A stretch of 64,000 nucleotides of DNA from WLMZ01 sp043753895 (GCA_043753895.1 JAYUWK010000150.1:7348-71347); one strand, 5' to 3'; positions 1-9,253 are shown, counted from the first letter of the stretch. The notes: generated by a model not told the origin, from the letters alone. A program made the numbers and translations.

Positions 1-54
1 TCGGGAGTTTCAGCCAGGTGCATGCAAAACCCGAGAATAGTCGATGCTACGTTT

Positions 55-77
55 CAATCTGACGTTGTGTCAGAAAC
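55..77. promoter_or_regulatory. Operator site S1 of the island-wide inverted repeat
   Basis: Half-sites CAATCTGAC and GTCAGAAAC are separated by the 5-bp spacer GTTGT. It matches the nine-copy inverted repeat of this window (best copy at 22871-22893). It lies 71 bp upstream of the first gene of the SDR-fadE30-ipdF-P450 operon. A TetR-type repressor site is the likely role (inference). Confidence 0.8.
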
Positions 78-148
78 TTTGTGCAGCATGGTTTCGATGA
101 ATTTTGCGGGCACTATCAGGGTCCGCTCAGGGGTCGAGGAGAGTTCAC

Positions 149-1057
149 GTGTCGGGTTACCTACAGGACAAAGTCGTTGCCATAACTGGTTCGGGCCGCG
201 GCATCGGTCGCTCCATCGCACTGCTTGCGGCATCGCACGGCGCGCGCATCGTGGTGGCCGACTTCGGCGTGAGCATGGACGGTGGCGAGCCGAGCTCTGA
301 GATTGCCGACGGCGTCGTCGCCGAGATCACCGCTGCAGGCGGGCAAGCCATTGCCGTGGCCAGCGACGTGGGCACCATGGCCGGTGGCGAGAGCATCATC
401 ACTGCGGCGATGGACACGTGGGGCCGTATCGATGGCGCCGTCTGCGTAGCCGGCATCTTGCGCGAACGGATGTTGTTCAACATGAGTGAGGAAGAGTTCG
501 ACGACGTCATTCGCGTGCACCTGAAGGGCACGTTCACCGTGTACCGCGCAGCCGCCGCAATCATGCGCAAGCAACCAGAGGGTGGCAGCTTGATCGGCTT
601 CACCAGCGGCGTGTGGGCGCTCGGCTCGGTGGCCCAGGCCAACTACTCAGCAGCCAAGGGTGGCATCGTCAGCCTGTCGTATTCAGCCGCCGTGGGTCTC
701 GAACGATATGGAGTACGTGCCAATGTCATCGCCCCCGTTGCACGTACCCGGATGAGCGCGAATGTGCCGATGCAATTGGCCGAGAACGGAGAGCCCGAGG
801 ACATTGCACCCATGGCGGTCTACCTGCTCAGCGACAAGAGCATGCACATCACCGGTCAGGTGTATTCAGTGGTCGGCAACAAGATCGCGGTGTGGAGCCA
901 ACCCAAAGAGGTGCGCGCGATGTACAACGACACGCGATGGACTCCCGAGCTGATCGAAGAGCGCCTCCCTGCAACGGTGAAGTTCGAGCGGCTGCCGTTC
1001 CTCGACATGGTCGAGGAAATGAAGCGCGCTGCGGCCGCCAAGGAATCACCGAACTGA
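149..1057 (+). CDS. SDR family oxidoreductase, 17beta-HSD4/(3R)-hydroxyacyl-CoA dehydrogenase-like
   Basis: A 302-residue short-chain dehydrogenase. The dinucleotide-binding motif TGSGRGIG sits near residue 13, and the catalytic Ser plus YSAAK are near residues 160-175. The C-terminal tail is longer than in classical 250-residue SDRs and resembles the dehydrogenase domain of peroxisomal multifunctional enzyme 2 and mycobacterial Rv3548c. It probably oxidises a hydroxyacyl-CoA intermediate with NAD(P). GTG at 149 is chosen because GAGGAG (136-141) stands 7 bp upstream; longer in-frame starts lack this. Its stop overlaps the fadE30 start by one base, so the two are translationally coupled. Operator S1 lies upstream. 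The exact steroid substrate is unknown. Confidence 0.85.
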   Translation: MSGYLQDKVVAITGSGRGIGRSIALLAASHGARIVVADFGVSMDGGEPSSEIADGVVAEITAAGGQAIAVASDVGTMAGGESIITAAMDTWGRIDGAVCVAGILRERMLFNMSEEEFDDVIRVHLKGTFTVYRAAAAIMRKQPEGGSLIGFTSGVWALGSVAQANYSAAKGGIVSLSYSAAVGLERYGVRANVIAPVARTRMSANVPMQLAENGEPEDIAPMAVYLLSDKSMHITGQVYSVVGNKIAVWSQPKEVRAMYNDTRWTPELIEERLPATVKFERLPFLDMVEEMKRAAAAKESPN

Positions 1058-2232
1058 TGATCACGTCGCTCAGCGACGACGAGTTCCGCCAACTGGCCCA
1101 GAGCTGGCTGGCCGAACACGTCGTCGGCGACTACTCCGATCTGAAGGGGCGGGGCGGGCCCGGCGAAGAGGAGGTCGGTTTCGACCTGCGCGTGGCGTGG
1201 GAGAAAGAACTCGGTGCCGCCGGCTGGATCGGACTTGGTTGGCCGGAGACCCACGGTGGCCGGGGCGCAACAGTGAGCCAACAGATCATCTGGGCCGAGG
1301 AATACACCCGCGCCCAGGCTCCGGCACGCGTGAACCACATGGGCGAGAACCTGCTCGGCCCCACGCTCATCGAATACGGCACCATCGCCCAGTGCGATCG
1401 CTTTCTGCCCGGCATTCTCGATGGCTCCGAGCGTTGGTGCCAGGGTTACAGCGAGCCCAATGCCGGCAGCGATCTGGCCAACGTGCAGACCAAAGCAGTG
1501 CTCGACGAATCAGGCGATGCCGCCGAGTGGGTACTGAACGGGCAGAAGGTATGGACATCACTGGCCCACGTGAGCCATTGGTGCTTCGTGGTAGCGCGCA
1601 CCGAGGCCGGATCGATCCGTCACAAGGGATTGTCGTTCCTGCTCGTGCCGATGGAACAACCCGGTGTCGAGACACGCATCATCGATCAGATCACTGGCGG
1701 AGGCGAATTCAACGAAACGTTCTTCACCGATGCGCGCACGCCTGCGGAGATGATCGTGGGAGATCAGGGTGATGGCTGGCGCGTTGCGATGGGCCTGCTC
1801 GGGTTCGAACGCGGTATCTCCACCCTCGCCCAACAGGTGGGGTTCGAACGCGAATTGCACAGCACCATCGAACTTGCCCGACGCTTCGGGCGCGAACACG
1901 ATCCGGTGATCCGCCAGCGGCTGATGCGGGCACATACGGGCCTGCAGTTGCTGCGTTGGAACGCGCTGCGCTCGATGGGTGCTGGCGTCCCCGGCCCCGA
2001 GGCAAGCATCAGCAAACTGTTCTGGGGCACATGGCACCGCGACCTCGGCGAGTTGATGGTCGACATCATGGGAGCCGCTGGACTGGTCGGCGAAGCCACG
2101 CCGTACGAGTTGTCGCTCGAGCAGAAGCTGTTCCTCTTCACTCGCAGCGACACCATCTACGGTGGCAGCAACGAGATCCAGCGCAACGTGCTCGGCGAGC
2201 GCGTGCTCGGCCTGCCCAAAGAACCATCCTGA
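1057..2232 (+). CDS. fadE30: Acyl-CoA dehydrogenase FadE30 (HIP pathway)
   Basis: A 391-residue FAD-dependent acyl-CoA dehydrogenase. It closely follows mycobacterial FadE30 as I recall it: a LKGRGGPGEEE stretch near residue 27, WCQGYSEPNAGSDLANV for FAD/substrate binding, and TIYGGSNEIQRNVLGERVLG near the C-terminus. FadE30 dehydrogenates the CoA-activated propionate side chain of HIP, the two-ring product of steroid degradation. The Glu of GFERG near residue 250 is the likely alternative-site catalytic base, because the classical C-terminal position is Gly (YGGS). ipdF is the next gene, the same neighbour as in Mycobacterium tuberculosis. The ATG overlaps the preceding stop (TGATG). Confidence 0.9.
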   Translation: MITSLSDDEFRQLAQSWLAEHVVGDYSDLKGRGGPGEEEVGFDLRVAWEKELGAAGWIGLGWPETHGGRGATVSQQIIWAEEYTRAQAPARVNHMGENLLGPTLIEYGTIAQCDRFLPGILDGSERWCQGYSEPNAGSDLANVQTKAVLDESGDAAEWVLNGQKVWTSLAHVSHWCFVVARTEAGSIRHKGLSFLLVPMEQPGVETRIIDQITGGGEFNETFFTDARTPAEMIVGDQGDGWRVAMGLLGFERGISTLAQQVGFERELHSTIELARRFGREHDPVIRQRLMRAHTGLQLLRWNALRSMGAGVPGPEASISKLFWGTWHRDLGELMVDIMGAAGLVGEATPYELSLEQKLFLFTRSDTIYGGSNEIQRNVLGERVLGLPKEPS

Positions 2233-2250
2233 ACACCGATTGGAACCGCG

Positions 2251-3009
2251 ATGACTGCTCCTGACTACGTCCCTGCGCACGGCCTGCTGGTGGGTAAGAC
2301 CGTGTTGATCACCGCAGCTGCCGGCACCGGCATCGGTTTCGCGACGGCCAAGCGGTGCGTCGAGGAGGGCGCCACCGTGGTAATCAGCGACAAGCACGAG
2401 CGTCGCTGCGCCGAGTCGGCCGAGGAACTCGGGGTCGTCGGCATCCCCTGCGATGTCACCGACGAGCACTCCGTGCAGGCACTCGTGACCGGCGCGGCAG
2501 AACATCTCGGTGGCATCGATGTGCTCATCAACAATGCCGGCATGGGTGGCACCGCCGAGTTGCACGAGATGACCGATGCGCAGTGGAGCATCGTGCTCGA
2601 CGTCACCCTCAATGGTACGTTCCGGTGCATGCGCGCCGGGCTGAATCACATGTATCCGCGCGGTAAGGGTGTGATCATCAACAACGCGTCGGTGCTCGGT
2701 TGGCGAGCGCAGTCAGGGCAGGCGCATTATGCCGCTGCGAAGGCCGGCGTAATGGCGCTCACCCGGTGTGCTGCCATCGAGGCCGGCCAGCGCGGCGTGC
2801 GAATCAACGCAGTGGCCCCGAGCCTGGCAATGCATCCGTTCCTCGCCAAGGTCACCAGCGACGAACTGCTCGACGAACTCACGCAGCGCGAGGCATTCGG
2901 GCGCTACGCCGAGCCGTGGGAGATCGCCAACGTGATGGTCTTCCTGGCCAGCGACTACAGCAGCTACATGACCGGTGAAGTCGTGTCCGTCAGCTCGCAG
3001 CGGGCGTAA
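2251..3009 (+). CDS. ipdF: SDR oxidoreductase IpdF (5-hydroxy-HIP/HIC-CoA dehydrogenase)
   Basis: A 252-residue SDR that matches actinobacterial IpdF almost motif by motif: AHGLLVGKTVLIT at the start, AAAGTGIGFATAKR as cofactor loop, the central NNASVLGWRAQSGQAHYAAAKAG segment region with Ser and YAAAK catalytic residues, and DYSSYMTGEVVSVS at the C-terminus. IpdF acts on the 5-oxygen of the CoA-linked hydroindane propionate during breakdown of steroid rings C and D. It sits 18 bp after fadE30 and 5 bp before the P450, so all four genes probably form one transcript from the S1 region. Identification is by recalled family sequence and conserved neighbour. Confidence 0.88.
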   Translation: MTAPDYVPAHGLLVGKTVLITAAAGTGIGFATAKRCVEEGATVVISDKHERRCAESAEELGVVGIPCDVTDEHSVQALVTGAAEHLGGIDVLINNAGMGGTAELHEMTDAQWSIVLDVTLNGTFRCMRAGLNHMYPRGKGVIINNASVLGWRAQSGQAHYAAAKAGVMALTRCAAIEAGQRGVRINAVAPSLAMHPFLAKVTSDELLDELTQREAFGRYAEPWEIANVMVFLASDYSSYMTGEVVSVSSQRA

Positions 3010-3014
3010 CGAAC

Positions 3015-4208
3015 ATGGCCAGCACACCACGACAGCACGAACCATTGACAGAAGCCGTGCTCACCGAGGGCTTCTTCGCCGGTGAACTCGTGGACCAACC
3101 ATGGGAGCACTTGGCGCAACTGCGCGCCGCTGGGCCTGTGTCGTGGAATGAAGCCGGCGGCTACTGGGTGGCGAGCCATCACCGCGAGGTGCAGCAGGCA
3201 TCGGTGGATCCGTCGCGATTCTGCAGCGGTCAGGGCATCCTCACCTTCGAGATCGGTCATACGTATCCGTCGCCACCGACCATGATGCATACCGATCCGC
3301 CCGATCACACGCGTTACCGCACACTCGTTGCACCCGCCTTTCGGCCCTCCGCGATGAAGGCATTGCACCCACATCTGGTGGGCCACGCACAGCGCCTGCT
3401 CGACGCACTCTCACCCAGCGAAACGATCGACATCGTGCACGACTTCACCGTGCCATTTCCATTGTTGGTCATCTGCGAACTGCTCGGCGTGCCGGCCGAC
3501 GAGTGGGAGAAGTTCTACCTGTGGAGCGAGGTCTCGGTGCCTGGCGCCTCGGACCACACCGCAGAAGAACGCCTGGCGATTCAGGGCGAGATGATCGGCT
3601 ATCTACTCGGCGTGGTCGCGCAGAAGAAACTGCATCCCGGAGACGACGTCTTTTCGTTGCTGGCTGCTGCGGGTCTGACCGATTTCGAGATCGCCATGTT
3701 CGCCGTGCAGTTGCTCACCGCTGGCAACGAAACCGTGCGTAACACGATGTCATCGGGCATCATCGAGCTCGCCCGTCATCCTGAACATTGGCAGCGACTT
3801 CGAGCCGACCGCTCGCTCATCCCGCTGGCGGCCGAGGAAATGTTGCGCTGGTCGAGTTCGGTGATCTATTTCATGCGCACCGCAGTCGACGACACAGAAC
3901 TTGGCGGTACCAACATCGCTGCGGGCGACCATGTGGTGCTGCTGTACGCCAGCGCCAACCGCGACGAAAGCGTGTTCGGCCCCACCGCAGCGCTGTTCGA
4001 CATCGCCCGATCCCCCAACCCGCATGTGGCGTTTGGCTTCGGCGCTCACTATTGCATCGGTGCTGCCCTCGCCCGCCAAGAGATCGGCGTGGTGCTGAAC
4101 GAGATGCTCGATTGCTACTCCAGTATCGAGCTCATCGGCGACGTACAGCGCACGCGAAGCAGCATCATCGCCGGCGTGCAGAAAGCATCAGTGACCCTCA
4201 CATCGTAA
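3015..4208 (+). CDS. Cytochrome P450
   Basis: A 397-residue soluble bacterial P450. Visible motifs are the I-helix oxygen-binding AGNETVR (236-242), the ExxR pair E275/R278, and the haem loop FGFGAHYCIG with Cys347 as thiolate ligand. It has no signal or membrane anchor. Overall it resembles the actinobacterial sterol/lipid P450s (CYP125/CYP142/CYP124 neighbourhood), but I cannot fix the subfamily. It starts 5 bp after ipdF with no clear ribosome-binding site, suggesting coupled translation. A hydroxylase for a steroid or side-chain intermediate is likely from context. It converges on the second P450 gene downstream. Confidence 0.88.
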   Translation: MASTPRQHEPLTEAVLTEGFFAGELVDQPWEHLAQLRAAGPVSWNEAGGYWVASHHREVQQASVDPSRFCSGQGILTFEIGHTYPSPPTMMHTDPPDHTRYRTLVAPAFRPSAMKALHPHLVGHAQRLLDALSPSETIDIVHDFTVPFPLLVICELLGVPADEWEKFYLWSEVSVPGASDHTAEERLAIQGEMIGYLLGVVAQKKLHPGDDVFSLLAAAGLTDFEIAMFAVQLLTAGNETVRNTMSSGIIELARHPEHWQRLRADRSLIPLAAEEMLRWSSSVIYFMRTAVDDTELGGTNIAAGDHVVLLYASANRDESVFGPTAALFDIARSPNPHVAFGFGAHYCIGAALARQEIGVVLNEMLDCYSSIELIGDVQRTRSSIIAGVQKASVTLTS

Positions 4209-4251
4209 GGGCGGCCGCCGAACCCGAGCCCGCGCCGTCCGAGCGCCAGCT

Positions 4252-5472
4252 TCAGGCCTTGGGGATCGCGCGAACCTGGAGATGCTTGATGCCGTTGATG
4301 AAGTTGGAACGCAGACGATCGGCCGGGGCCAACTGCTCGAAGTGATCGACCTGACGGAGCAGCTCCTCGAACATGATGCGCATCTCGAGCCGGGCCAGGC
4401 TGACCCCGAGGCAGTGGTGCGGGCCACCGCCACCGAAGGCGAGATGCGGGTTCGGTGAGCGGGTGATGTCGAAGGTCAACGGGTTCTCGAAGACCGTCTC
4501 GTCACGGTTGGCCGACATGTAGTTGAGCATGACCGCCTCACCGGCTTTGATGGTGACGCCGTGCAGTTCGATGTCGTGTGTCGCCGTGCGGCGGAACTGC
4601 ATGACGGGCGTCGCCCAGCGCAGGATCTCCTCGATCGCGCCATCGAGCAGCGCATCGGGATCAGCCTGCAACTTGATCCACTGATCGGGGAACTCGAGGA
4701 ACGCGTTCATGCCGTGCGCGAGCGCGTTGCGTGTGGTCTCGTTGCCCGCAACTGCGAGCAGCAAGATGAACAGGTCGAACTCATGCTCGCTGAGCTGCTG
4801 GTCACCCTCGGCAGACAACAACGTGGTGATGATGTCTTGGCGCGGCTCCATCTTGCGCGCAGCGGCGAGGTCGTTCGCATACATGTAGAGCTCGGTCATC
4901 GCCGTTTGGGCGAGTTCGGGCGTGCCGCCATATTCGGGATCCGAGTTGCCGATCATCGTGTTCGACCACACGAATACCTTGTTGCGATCCTCGACGGGCA
5001 ACCCCATCAACTCCGCAATGGCGACCAACGGTAGTTCCGCAGCGATCTCGGTGACGAAGTCGAAGCTGTCCTTGGCCAACGCGTCAGCGATGATGGAGCG
5101 GGTGACGTCGCGGTAGTGACCATCCATCGACCGGATCACCTTCGGGGTGAATCCGCGAGCCACCAGAGTGCGCAGGCGGGTGTGCTCGGGCGGATCGAGG
5201 TCGATGATCATGCGCGCCATCTCGAGGTCGGGTCGATCCTCGACCATGATGGCGCCCTTGAGACCCGAGGAGAAGTTCTCCCACTGCCGATTGGCACGCA
5301 CCACATCGGCGTGCCGGCTGATCACCCAATACCCGCCTTCTGGCTGGTCGGCTTCGGACTTCGGGTGCAGGTACACCGGTGCCTCGTGTCGAAGACGGGT
5401 GAACTGGTCATGCGGAATGCCATGCACGAACGAGTCGTGGCTTCCAATGTTGATCTCTTCGGCGAGGCTCAT
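4252..5472 (-). CDS. cyp125: Cytochrome P450, CYP125/CYP124-like (sterol side-chain oxidation)
   Basis: A 406-residue P450. It shares long similarities with CYP125 and CYP124: AGNETTRN in the I-helix, EEILRWATPV, SANRDETVF, FGGGGPHHCLG with haem Cys354, and the terminal RLRSNFINGIKH stretch. CYP125 oxidises the terminal C26/C27 carbon of sterol side chains, and in mycobacteria its gene belongs to the igr operon, as here. ATG at 5472 is preferred because GGAG stands 6 bp upstream; a TTG at 5484 is also in frame. A degenerate operator copy (5501-5523) lies between this gene and ltp2, so it may also have its own promoter. CYP124-type identity is not excluded. Confidence 0.85.
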   Translation of the reverse strand: MSLAEEINIGSHDSFVHGIPHDQFTRLRHEAPVYLHPKSEADQPEGGYWVISRHADVVRANRQWENFSSGLKGAIMVEDRPDLEMARMIIDLDPPEHTRLRTLVARGFTPKVIRSMDGHYRDVTRSIIADALAKDSFDFVTEIAAELPLVAIAELMGLPVEDRNKVFVWSNTMIGNSDPEYGGTPELAQTAMTELYMYANDLAAARKMEPRQDIITTLLSAEGDQQLSEHEFDLFILLLAVAGNETTRNALAHGMNAFLEFPDQWIKLQADPDALLDGAIEEILRWATPVMQFRRTATHDIELHGVTIKAGEAVMLNYMSANRDETVFENPLTFDITRSPNPHLAFGGGGPHHCLGVSLARLEMRIMFEELLRQVDHFEQLAPADRLRSNFINGIKHLQVRAIPKA

Positions 5473-5500
5473 CAGGTTCTCCAATGTGGTTCAGGACAGT

Positions 5501-5523
5501 GTTACAGACAGTGTGTTACGAAG
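5501..5523. promoter_or_regulatory. Degenerate operator site S2
   Basis: Half-sites GTTACAGAC and GTTACGAAG flank spacer AGTGT, which is identical to the S9 spacer. The spacing is the same as in the other eight copies, but four positions of the core differ from S9. It lies 29 bp upstream of the CYP125-like start. The weakest member of the set. Confidence 0.45.
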
Positions 5524-5557
5524 CGGGCAGCGGGGCGCGGCGCGGCACAGCAGCGAT

Positions 5558-6742
5558 CTATCGATCCGCGCTGAGAATGAGGCCACTGGTGGGCACACCG
5601 GTGCCCGCAGTGACCAAGACGTTGTGCACGTTGTCGACCGGGTTGACTGAGGTACCCCGGATCTGGCGGACACCCTCGGCAATGCCGTTCATGCCATGGA
5701 TGTAGGCCTCACCGAGTTGGCCACCGTGGGTATTGATGGGCAGCCGGCCGCCGAGTTCGATGGCACCGTCGCGTATGAAATCCTTCGCCTCGCCACGTCC
5801 GCAGAAGCCGAATTCCTCGAGCTGCATCAGCACGTATGGAGTGAAGTGGTCGTACAGAATTGCCGTCTGGATGTCGGCAGGGGTAAGCCCCGAGCCCTCC
5901 CACAGTTGGCGGGCGACAGCGCCCATCTCGGGCAGTTGCGCGATGTCATCGCGGTAGAAGCTCGTCATCAGGTGCTGATCGACGCCGGCCCCTTGCGCCA
6001 CTGACGCAATGATGGCCGGAGTGGCGGCGAGATCGCGGGCACGCTCGACGCTGGTGACCACCAACGCCTGACCACCATCGGTCTCCTGGCAGCAGTCGAG
6101 TAGGTGCAGCGGCTCGGCGATCCATCGACTGGCCTGATGCTGTTCGAGCGTGATCGGTTCGTTGTAGAACCACGCCTTGGGGTTCGTGGCCGCATGCTTG
6201 CGATCGGCCACGGCAACCCGGCCGAAGTCCTCGCTGGTGGCGCCGTATTCGTGCATGTAGCGGCGGGCCACCATCGCCACCCACGCGGCCGGGGTCAGTA
6301 GGCCCTGGGGGGCATACCAACTGAATTGAGCCCGTTCGGCTGTTGGCGCTGGATCGATGTCCTGCACTCCGGCTCCGAACCGGCGACCGGACCGCTCGTT
6401 GAACGCGCGATAGCAGACGACGACGTCAGCAGCGCCGGAGGCAACCGCCATTGCGGCCTGGTGCACCGTGGCACACGCTGCCCCGCCGCCGTAGTGCACA
6501 CGACCGAAGAAAGTGAGCTCGTTCATACCCGTGTGCCGGGCAATCTCGATCTCGGGGTTGTTCTCGGGGCCGAAGCAGGCAAAGCCGTCGACCTCGCTGG
6601 GCGCGATACCGGCGTCGTCGAGGGCGGCGACAACTGCCTCGCATGCCAAGCTCATCTCGCTGCGACCCGAATCCTTCGAGAACTCGGTGGCCCCGATACC
6701 GACGATCGCCGATGTGCCGCCGAGTCGATTCGAGCGGCTCAT
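5558..6742 (-). CDS. ltp2: Steroid side-chain aldolase Ltp2 (thiolase-fold)
   Basis: A 394-residue thiolase-superfamily protein that closely matches mycobacterial Ltp2: SAIVGIGATEFSKDSGRSE at the start, FGRVHYGGGAACATVHQAAM, VADRKHAATNPKAWFY, LDCCQETDG, and INTHGGQLGEAYIHGMNG towards the end. Ltp2 cleaves the 17-hydroxy C22-CoA steroid by a retro-aldol reaction, releasing propionyl-CoA and the C19 androgen, in complex with the DUF35 domain of ChsH2. Both partners are in this operon. Its start overlaps the chsH1 stop (ATGA). It is the last gene before the operator-like gap and the P450. Confidence 0.93.
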   Translation of the reverse strand: MSRSNRLGGTSAIVGIGATEFSKDSGRSEMSLACEAVVAALDDAGIAPSEVDGFACFGPENNPEIEIARHTGMNELTFFGRVHYGGGAACATVHQAAMAVASGAADVVVCYRAFNERSGRRFGAGVQDIDPAPTAERAQFSWYAPQGLLTPAAWVAMVARRYMHEYGATSEDFGRVAVADRKHAATNPKAWFYNEPITLEQHQASRWIAEPLHLLDCCQETDGGQALVVTSVERARDLAATPAIIASVAQGAGVDQHLMTSFYRDDIAQLPEMGAVARQLWEGSGLTPADIQTAILYDHFTPYVLMQLEEFGFCGRGEAKDFIRDGAIELGGRLPINTHGGQLGEAYIHGMNGIAEGVRQIRGTSVNPVDNVHNVLVTAGTGVPTSGLILSADR

Positions 6743-7164
6743 GAGGCAGCGACCGAGGAGGAGCTGGCAAGCGCCACCGTGACCGTGCCCGTGACGTGGT
6801 TACCCAAGCCGTTTGCACCGACGACAGCGATCTCGACCACGCCGGCGTCTTTGCTGCTGATGGTGCCAGTGAGCGTCATTGTGTCGCCGGGATAGTTGGG
6901 CGCGCCCAAGCGAATGGCGACTTTCTTGATGACCGCATCGGGTCCGGCCCAATCGGTGACGTATCGCCCGATCAGCCCGTTCGTCGTGAGGATGTTCATG
7001 AAGATGTCCTTCGAGCCCTTGTCGTTGGCGAGGCCCGGATCGTGATGCACATCTTGGAAATCGCGACTGGCAAGCGCCGTGGCCACGATGAGGCTGCGCG
7101 TCAACGGCACCGGCAGCAGCGGCAGTTCGTCGCCCACGTTGACCTCGGCATAGGTGCGTGACAT
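6739..7164 (-). CDS. chsH1: MaoC-like enoyl-CoA hydratase subunit ChsH1
   Basis: A 141-residue single hot-dog protein. The conserved block TALASRDFQDVHHDPGLA then GSKDIFMNIL matches ChsH1 of Mycobacterium tuberculosis, which pairs with ChsH2 to hydrate the C17(20)-unsaturated C22-CoA steroid before Ltp2 cleavage. ATG at 7164 is chosen because GGAGGG lies 7 bp upstream. A longer open frame extends to 7404 but only into the overlapping chsE1 gene. It overlaps chsE1 by one base and ltp2 by four. In this family the hydratase residues lie on the ChsH1 side (known of the family). Confidence 0.92.
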   Translation of the reverse strand: MSRTYAEVNVGDELPLLPVPLTRSLIVATALASRDFQDVHHDPGLANDKGSKDIFMNILTTNGLIGRYVTDWAGPDAVIKKVAIRLGAPNYPGDTMTLTGTISSKDAGVVEIAVVGANGLGNHVTGTVTVALASSSSVAAS

Positions 7165-8288
7165 CAACGTCCCTCCTTCGCAATCAGTTCGCCGAGGCGG
7201 GCCAGCTGTGCGCTGCCGGCACCCAGCGTGGTCTCGTTCTGCACTCCCCACAGGAAGTACCGGTGGATGGGATATTCGACGTCGGACCCCATGCCACCGT
7301 GCAGGTGCTGGCAGAGGTGCACGATCTTCTGGCCGCCTTCGCTGGCCCAGTACTTGGCGATGAGCACCTCCTGCCTCGATGGCAGTCCGTGCATGAGCCG
7401 CCACGCCGCCTGCAGCATGGTGACGCGCATCGGCTCGGTGAGGATAAAGGCATCAGCTGCCTGGTGGCTCACGGCCTGGAACGTGCTGAGTGGCTTGCCG
7501 AATTGCGTGCGGCCACTTGTGTAGGTAGCGGTTTGCTCGATCGCCGCACCGCACACTCCGAGCTGCAGGGCGCACAGGCCGACGAGTGCCCGCTCGAGCA
7601 TGAAGTGCAACTGCTCGTCGCCGTCGCCCGAGTCGCCGCCGAGGCGTTCGTCAGCCGACACCACGGTGTTGATCACCAGGTGGGCGTGCGGCTGGTGGCT
7701 CGTTGCCTTCACGGGCTCGACCTGAACACCGGCATCGGCGGGATCAACCAAGAACACACCGATGCGTCCGTCATCTTGGCGAGCCGGCACCAGCACACGA
7801 CTGGCAAACTGCGCGGCTGGCACGGTGGGCTTCACACCCTGGAGATGCCAACCATGTTCGCCGCGGATGGCGGTGACACTGGGACGCAGGGCATCGTCGG
7901 CGCCGCGTTCGTTGAGTGCAGCGCTGAGCACCACGCCACCCGAGCACACACTGGGGAGCCATGCACTGCGCTGCACCGGAGTTCCGAACTCGGCTATCGG
8001 CAGCGCACCGAGCACGATTGCTGCCCACAACGGCACCGGAGCAACGCGGCGGCCCTGCTGTTCGAGCAGGAGACAGAGTTCGACGAGGCCGAGCCCACTT
8101 CCGCCAACGTCTTCGGGCAGGCACAGGCCGAGCAGGTTTGCGTTCGCGAGTTCGCGCCACAGTTCGCGGTCAAAACCATCACCGGCACGTTCGACATGCT
8201 TCACGCGCTCGACGCTGGCGTGACCTTCGAAGATCTGGCGGGCGAGATCGTTGACCACATTTTGTTCGTCGCTGAGATCGAAGTTCAT
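7164..8288 (-). CDS. chsE1: Acyl-CoA dehydrogenase beta-type subunit, ChsE1/FadE28-like
   Basis: A 374-residue acyl-CoA dehydrogenase homologue of the beta type. It has GRTQFGKPLSTFQAVSHQAAD near residue 240 and HLHGGMGSDVEYPIHRYFLW near the C-terminus, as in FadE28. It lacks the YGG(T/S)NEIQR and x-E-R motifs found in its partner. ChsE1 and ChsE2 form an alpha2beta2 flavoenzyme that dehydrogenates the three-carbon steroid side chain. Its position between chsH1 and chsH2 with four-base overlaps supports the assignment. It is longer than the mycobacterial protein (about 340 residues). Confidence 0.88.
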   Translation of the reverse strand: MNFDLSDEQNVVNDLARQIFEGHASVERVKHVERAGDGFDRELWRELANANLLGLCLPEDVGGSGLGLVELCLLLEQQGRRVAPVPLWAAIVLGALPIAEFGTPVQRSAWLPSVCSGGVVLSAALNERGADDALRPSVTAIRGEHGWHLQGVKPTVPAAQFASRVLVPARQDDGRIGVFLVDPADAGVQVEPVKATSHQPHAHLVINTVVSADERLGGDSGDGDEQLHFMLERALVGLCALQLGVCGAAIEQTATYTSGRTQFGKPLSTFQAVSHQAADAFILTEPMRVTMLQAAWRLMHGLPSRQEVLIAKYWASEGGQKIVHLCQHLHGGMGSDVEYPIHRYFLWGVQNETTLGAGSAQLARLGELIAKEGR

Positions 8289-9253
8289 GAGTTCACCACC
8301 TTGAAGAACGGCAACGACAGCGCGTCGTCGCAGTGCTGGACGACGAGTTGCACGGCTGCACCGATCTGAAGTTGTTCGGGGGTGGTGTCAACGGTGTTGG
8401 CCACCACGCGAATGCCCTCGGGCAGGTCGACGAGCACCACTTGATTGGGGTACTCGATGCTGGGGATCTGCGGGTAGTGCACGACCACGAAGCTGTGGAT
8501 CGTTCCGCTTCCCGACGCCTCGATGGTCTCCCACTCGAGCGAATGACAGTTGCGACACATGGGTCCGGCCGGATGGCGCAAGGTTGCACAGTCGACGCAG
8601 CGCTGAATCAGGAGCTTGCCCTGTTGGAGACCTTCGAACCAGAACGCGATGTCGTGTGTCACCGACGGCCGGGGGCGCAATGCACGCGTAGCAGGCGGCG
8701 CAGCTTTCTTCGCGGCCGGCCGGAACTTGAGGATGCGGAACAGCATCGAGCCGACACGCTCGCCAGCGGCATCGAAGTAGTCCTGACGAGTCGTGATGAA
8801 ATGGCCGGTGCCGAGGCCGGTTGTCTTTTCCTCGGACACCGCGTCGATGACGGTGCGCATGGTGAGCCGGTCGCCGGGACGCAGGTAACGGTCGTAGCTC
8901 TGCTCGCAATTCGTAGCCACCACCGAGGTGAACCCCTTCGACTCGACCAGCTTGGTGAGCTGCGCGTACGGATTGGTGTCGCTCTCGTCGCGGGCCTCAC
9001 CGAAGGGACGCATCACCCATGCCTGCAACATCGTGGGTGGGGCAACGAGGCCGCCGTGCACTGAGGCGTCGGCCGCGGCCTGATCGAGATAAACCGGGTT
9101 GGTATCGCCCATCGCCTCGCACCAGTGACGCACCATCGCCACGTTCACTTCATCGGGCGCCACCGCCCGCACGCCGATCTCGAGGCCCACAAAGGTCTGG
9201 ATTTGCTCGAAGTAGGCCACGCTCTCGGATTGCACGGCATCGGTTGCGTTCAT
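8285..9253 (-). CDS. chsH2: ChsH2: MaoC-like hot-dog domain fused to a DUF35 zinc-ribbon/OB domain
   Basis: A 322-residue two-domain protein. Residues about 20-165 form a MaoC/FAS1-dehydratase hot-dog domain (RHWCEAMGDTNPVY, GGLVAPPTMLQAW). Residues about 190-315 form DUF35, with a zinc ribbon (CVDC then CRNC, 11-12 residues apart) and an OB fold. In characterised systems the N-domain pairs with ChsH1 as hydratase and the DUF35 domain activates Ltp2; both partners are encoded just downstream. ATG at 9253 is chosen because GAGGGAG stands about 7 bp upstream. It overlaps both neighbours by four bases. Confidence 0.92.
   Translation of the reverse strand: MNATDAVQSESVAYFEQIQTFVGLEIGVRAVAPDEVNVAMVRHWCEAMGDTNPVYLDQAAADASVHGGLVAPPTMLQAWVMRPFGEARDESDTNPYAQLTKLVESKGFTSVVATNCEQSYDRYLRPGDRLTMRTVIDAVSEEKTTGLGTGHFITTRQDYFDAAGERVGSMLFRILKFRPAAKKAAPPATRALRPRPSVTHDIAFWFEGLQQGKLLIQRCVDCATLRHPAGPMCRNCHSLEWETIEASGSGTIHSFVVVHYPQIPSIEYPNQVVLVDLPEGIRVVANTVDTTPEQLQIGAAVQLVVQHCDDALSLPFFKVVNS

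Noticed and set aside
7158..8369. Open frame of 403 codons antisense to chsE1
   Set aside because: The chsE1 reading has clear dehydrogenase motifs and overlaps its operon partners exactly.
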